This document shows positions 6,729-7,921 of a stretch of 7,921 bases of DNA, one piece after another (within the stretch, counting starts at the first letter, position 1; each line of letters opens with the position of its first letter). The stretch lies in the NCBI GenBank assembly GCA_021463315.1, contig JAJTXO010000155.1, positions 1 to 7,921 of the forward strand, given 5' to 3'. The DNA is from Caldilineales bacterium. GTDB taxonomy: Bacteria > Chloroflexota > Anaerolineae > JAAEKA01. The notes under the pieces were generated by a model. The model was not told the DNA's origin, ran no database searches, and worked only from the letters and a program-made list of their open reading frames with translations. A program made the position numbers and the translations under genes.

Positions 6729-7163
6729 TCAGGAATCGACAAATGTCACCTCAATTAGTAGATCGCTGCTGTCGTATCGCAGGTTCCACGTTGCCCAGTT
6801 TTGAATGCCTAATGGAAGTTCGGCTAGCTTCCAGTCAACGTTCTCAAGGCTTTCGCCGTTTTTCATCCTCGCTGACCACACATAGCTAAACCCGCCGATT
6901 TCGTCTAATAGCTGATGGACTTCCATCCGGCTGGAACCCTTGTAGTTTTCAAGAAGTTCTGTGACATGAGCCACAAGGGCTGCCTTGGATGGTTCTACAC
7001 CTAGCTGATCAGCTAACGGGCGCAATGCCACAGCATCAATGGCGCGTGGTATTGACATCAGCATTAGACAGCTCAGAAGACTTAAGAAAACAGCCAAAAT
7101 CATTAGGCCGATGACAAGACCTACCCATTTCGCAAGCTTATGACTACTGCTTGGTGTCTTCAT
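6729..7163 (-). CDS. Small membrane-anchored protein, candidate immunity protein for the upstream Rhs tip
   Basis: A 144-residue protein not recognised as a known family. Residues 13-38 form one strongly hydrophobic helix (WVGLVIGLMILAVFLSLLSC and onward) after a basic start (Lys2, Lys9, Lys12). A soluble domain of about 105 residues follows, with predicted helices (PLADQLGVEPSKAALVAHVT, LLDEIGG) and a strand-rich end (FSYVWSARM, WATWNLRYDSSDLLIEVTFV). The ATG at 7161-7163 has AGGGGG five bases upstream, overlapping the TAG of the upstream tip gene. The gap is only 9 nt, so translation is probably coupled. Tight spacing after an Rhs tip, small size and an A+T-richer composition are typical of immunity genes. 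A membrane anchor suggests protection at or outside the membrane, but topology is not certain. Cys32 lies mid-helix in LLSC, so a lipoprotein is less likely. Confidence 0.72.
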   Translation of the reverse strand: MKTPSSSHKLAKWVGLVIGLMILAVFLSLLSCLMLMSIPRAIDAVALRPLADQLGVEPSKAALVAHVTELLENYKGSSRMEVHQLLDEIGGFSYVWSARMKNGESLENVDWKLAELPLGIQNWATWNLRYDSSDLLIEVTFVDS

Positions 7164-7175
7164 GACGTCCCCCTA
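7163..7175 (-). promoter_or_regulatory. Ribosome binding site overlapping the tip-gene stop codon
   Basis: The minus strand reads CGATAGGGGGACGTC just before the ATG. The TAG stop of the Rhs tip merges into a strong AGGGGG Shine-Dalgarno site five bases before the start of the small membrane protein. A ribosome ending the toxin could therefore restart on the partner gene, which would tie their dosage together. Confidence 0.65.
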
Positions 7176-7921
7176 TCGCATGAGCGTGCTGCGGATCCAA
7201 TCGCTGACCGCATAAACAGGCAAGCCTGACCTGAGCCGCTGCCCTAGATCTACTCCCATGGCTCCCAGCGCAAGGTCTTGAAGGGAGCGTCCTGTTTGCG
7301 GAGGGATGAGTTCATGCCCGAGATTGCCCGCTTGCGCTACTTGCGGGCCATTCCAGAAGCTGACAGCCACATAGAACCAGTAGTGGTATGGTTGGTTATC
7401 CGTCCCATCCTGGAAAATGGCCTTCAGATCAGTGTCAGGAAAACCACCTGCTTTTACGAAGTAGGGATTTCTCTTGTTTGCCCCGGTTGCATAGTCCACC
7501 AGTATGTTCACCCCAGCCATTCCAATGAACACATGGGAGACATCATCCACGAAGCGCGGCACGGAGAAAGGATTGATTGCGGCGCCAATGGACTTGTAGA
7601 ACGCTGCCGCATACGCGGTCACACGCGCCAACGCCTCTCCAGCCGCCGTACCATTGCCCTTCAAATCCCGAGCGAAGTTGCTGATCATCGTACGACGGAC
7701 ATGGTCATCCCTGAGCAAGGCGTCGGCGTTCTCGATGACGAAGTTGCCGGTGTAGATGTACCGCCCATCGATGTTCTCATAGCCGTGCTCCTTGTACCAA
7801 CGGTCTTTCCAAGTCCACTCATTCTCCCAGCATGTGCGGTCGCCGGCTGCACAGGCGGCGTGGCCACTGGGATCACTGTACTTGAGCGGGTTGCCCAGCA
7901 CATACATGTACCTGTTGAGCG
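7173..7921 (-). CDS. Rhs C-terminus with unrecognised tip domain (5' partial)
   Basis: The frame is open at the right edge. Codons 7919-7908 read LNRY before the Met at 7907, giving LNRYMYVLGNPLKYSDPSGH, the normal end of an Rhs core, so 7907 is not the start and the main Rhs core lies outside the window. The tip is about 228 residues after DPSGH. It opens with a Trp/Cys-rich part (CWENEWTWKDRW), then GYENIDGRYIYTGNFVIENA and a helical middle. It ends with a motif-rich block, numbered from the Met at 7907: DNQPYHYWFYVAVSF (Asp170, His175), GHE (His198, Glu199), and SLQDLALGAMGVDLGQRL (Asp211, Gly218, Gly222). I do not recognise the family; the polar residues could be catalytic or metal-binding but this is unproven. 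The stop is TAG at 7173-7175, directly before the candidate immunity gene. A toxin role is inferred from this context. Confidence 0.8.
   Translation of the reverse strand, partial: LNRYMYVLGNPLKYSDPSGHAACAAGDRTCWENEWTWKDRWYKEHGYENIDGRYIYTGNFVIENADALLRDDHVRRTMISNFARDLKGNGTAAGEALARVTAYAAAFYKSIGAAINPFSVPRFVDDVSHVFIGMAGVNILVDYATGANKRNPYFVKAGGFPDTDLKAIFQDGTDNQPYHYWFYVAVSFWNGPQVAQAGNLGHELIPPQTGRSLQDLALGAMGVDLGQRLRSGLPVYAVSDWIRSTLMR
7860..7921 (-). repeat. Rhs junction repeat, copy 2
   Basis: Gap-free partner of 6405-6466. The copy reaches the window edge and probably continues further into the Rhs core. The perfectly shared blocks include CGCTCAACAGGTAC and CCGCTCAAGTACA, long enough to seed homologous exchange if neighbouring core sequence is also shared. 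Confidence 0.85.

Noticed and set aside
7056..7080. Lipobox in the small membrane protein (LLSC at residues 29-32)
   Set aside because: The Cys lies inside a continuous hydrophobic helix with six more hydrophobic residues after it, which fits a transmembrane anchor better.

Overview
This GC-rich window looks like Chloroflexota (Anaerolineae or Caldilineae type) DNA. That call rests on recalled similarity of two protein styles: the Rhs/YD-repeat core wording (VYIGNTYERDNG, YYLLNDH, LTELRYYAYGG, NPLKYTDPSGH) and the GWNLFAYPV...GQGYWIN module of the large secreted-type protein. No database search was possible.

Layout. Bases 1-4118 (+) hold one very large gene, open at the left edge. It encodes a carboxypeptidase-regulatory-like fold, an HExxH zincin domain, a long beta-rich region, 18 tandem octapeptides (consensus TDDRALLG), a GWNLxxYP/GYWIN module and a C-terminal SH3b-like domain. 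From about 4127 to the right edge everything is on the minus strand and forms a degraded array of Rhs pieces, toxin tips and candidate immunity genes. In the direction of transcription: an Rhs C-terminus with an unrecognised tip (7921-7173), a small membrane-anchored protein 9 nt downstream (7163-6729), a short broken Rhs core piece (6697-6623), a second Rhs C-terminus with a GIY-YIG nuclease tip (6619-5754), a leucine-rich-repeat protein (5559-4645), and an Rhs core fragment without a tip (4558-4127) that abuts the 3' end of the convergent large gene.

How it works together. This is the organisation expected of an Rhs/polymorphic-toxin locus with displaced (orphan) tip-immunity cassettes. The two C-termini share an in-register copy of the LNRYxYVxGNPLKYxDPSGH segment. 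A crossover there would place the GIY-YIG tip on the upstream Rhs core and remove the first tip and its partner gene. Two short insertions lie in the core fragments: a 30-bp in-frame one at 4184-4213, and a 35-bp one at 6588-6622 that adds a stop and a frameshift. The second lies upstream of the putative crossover, so the tip behind it could still be reused.

The least familiar items are the first tip domain with its membrane-anchored partner, the octapeptide tract, and the recurrent breakpoint at the LTELRYY box.
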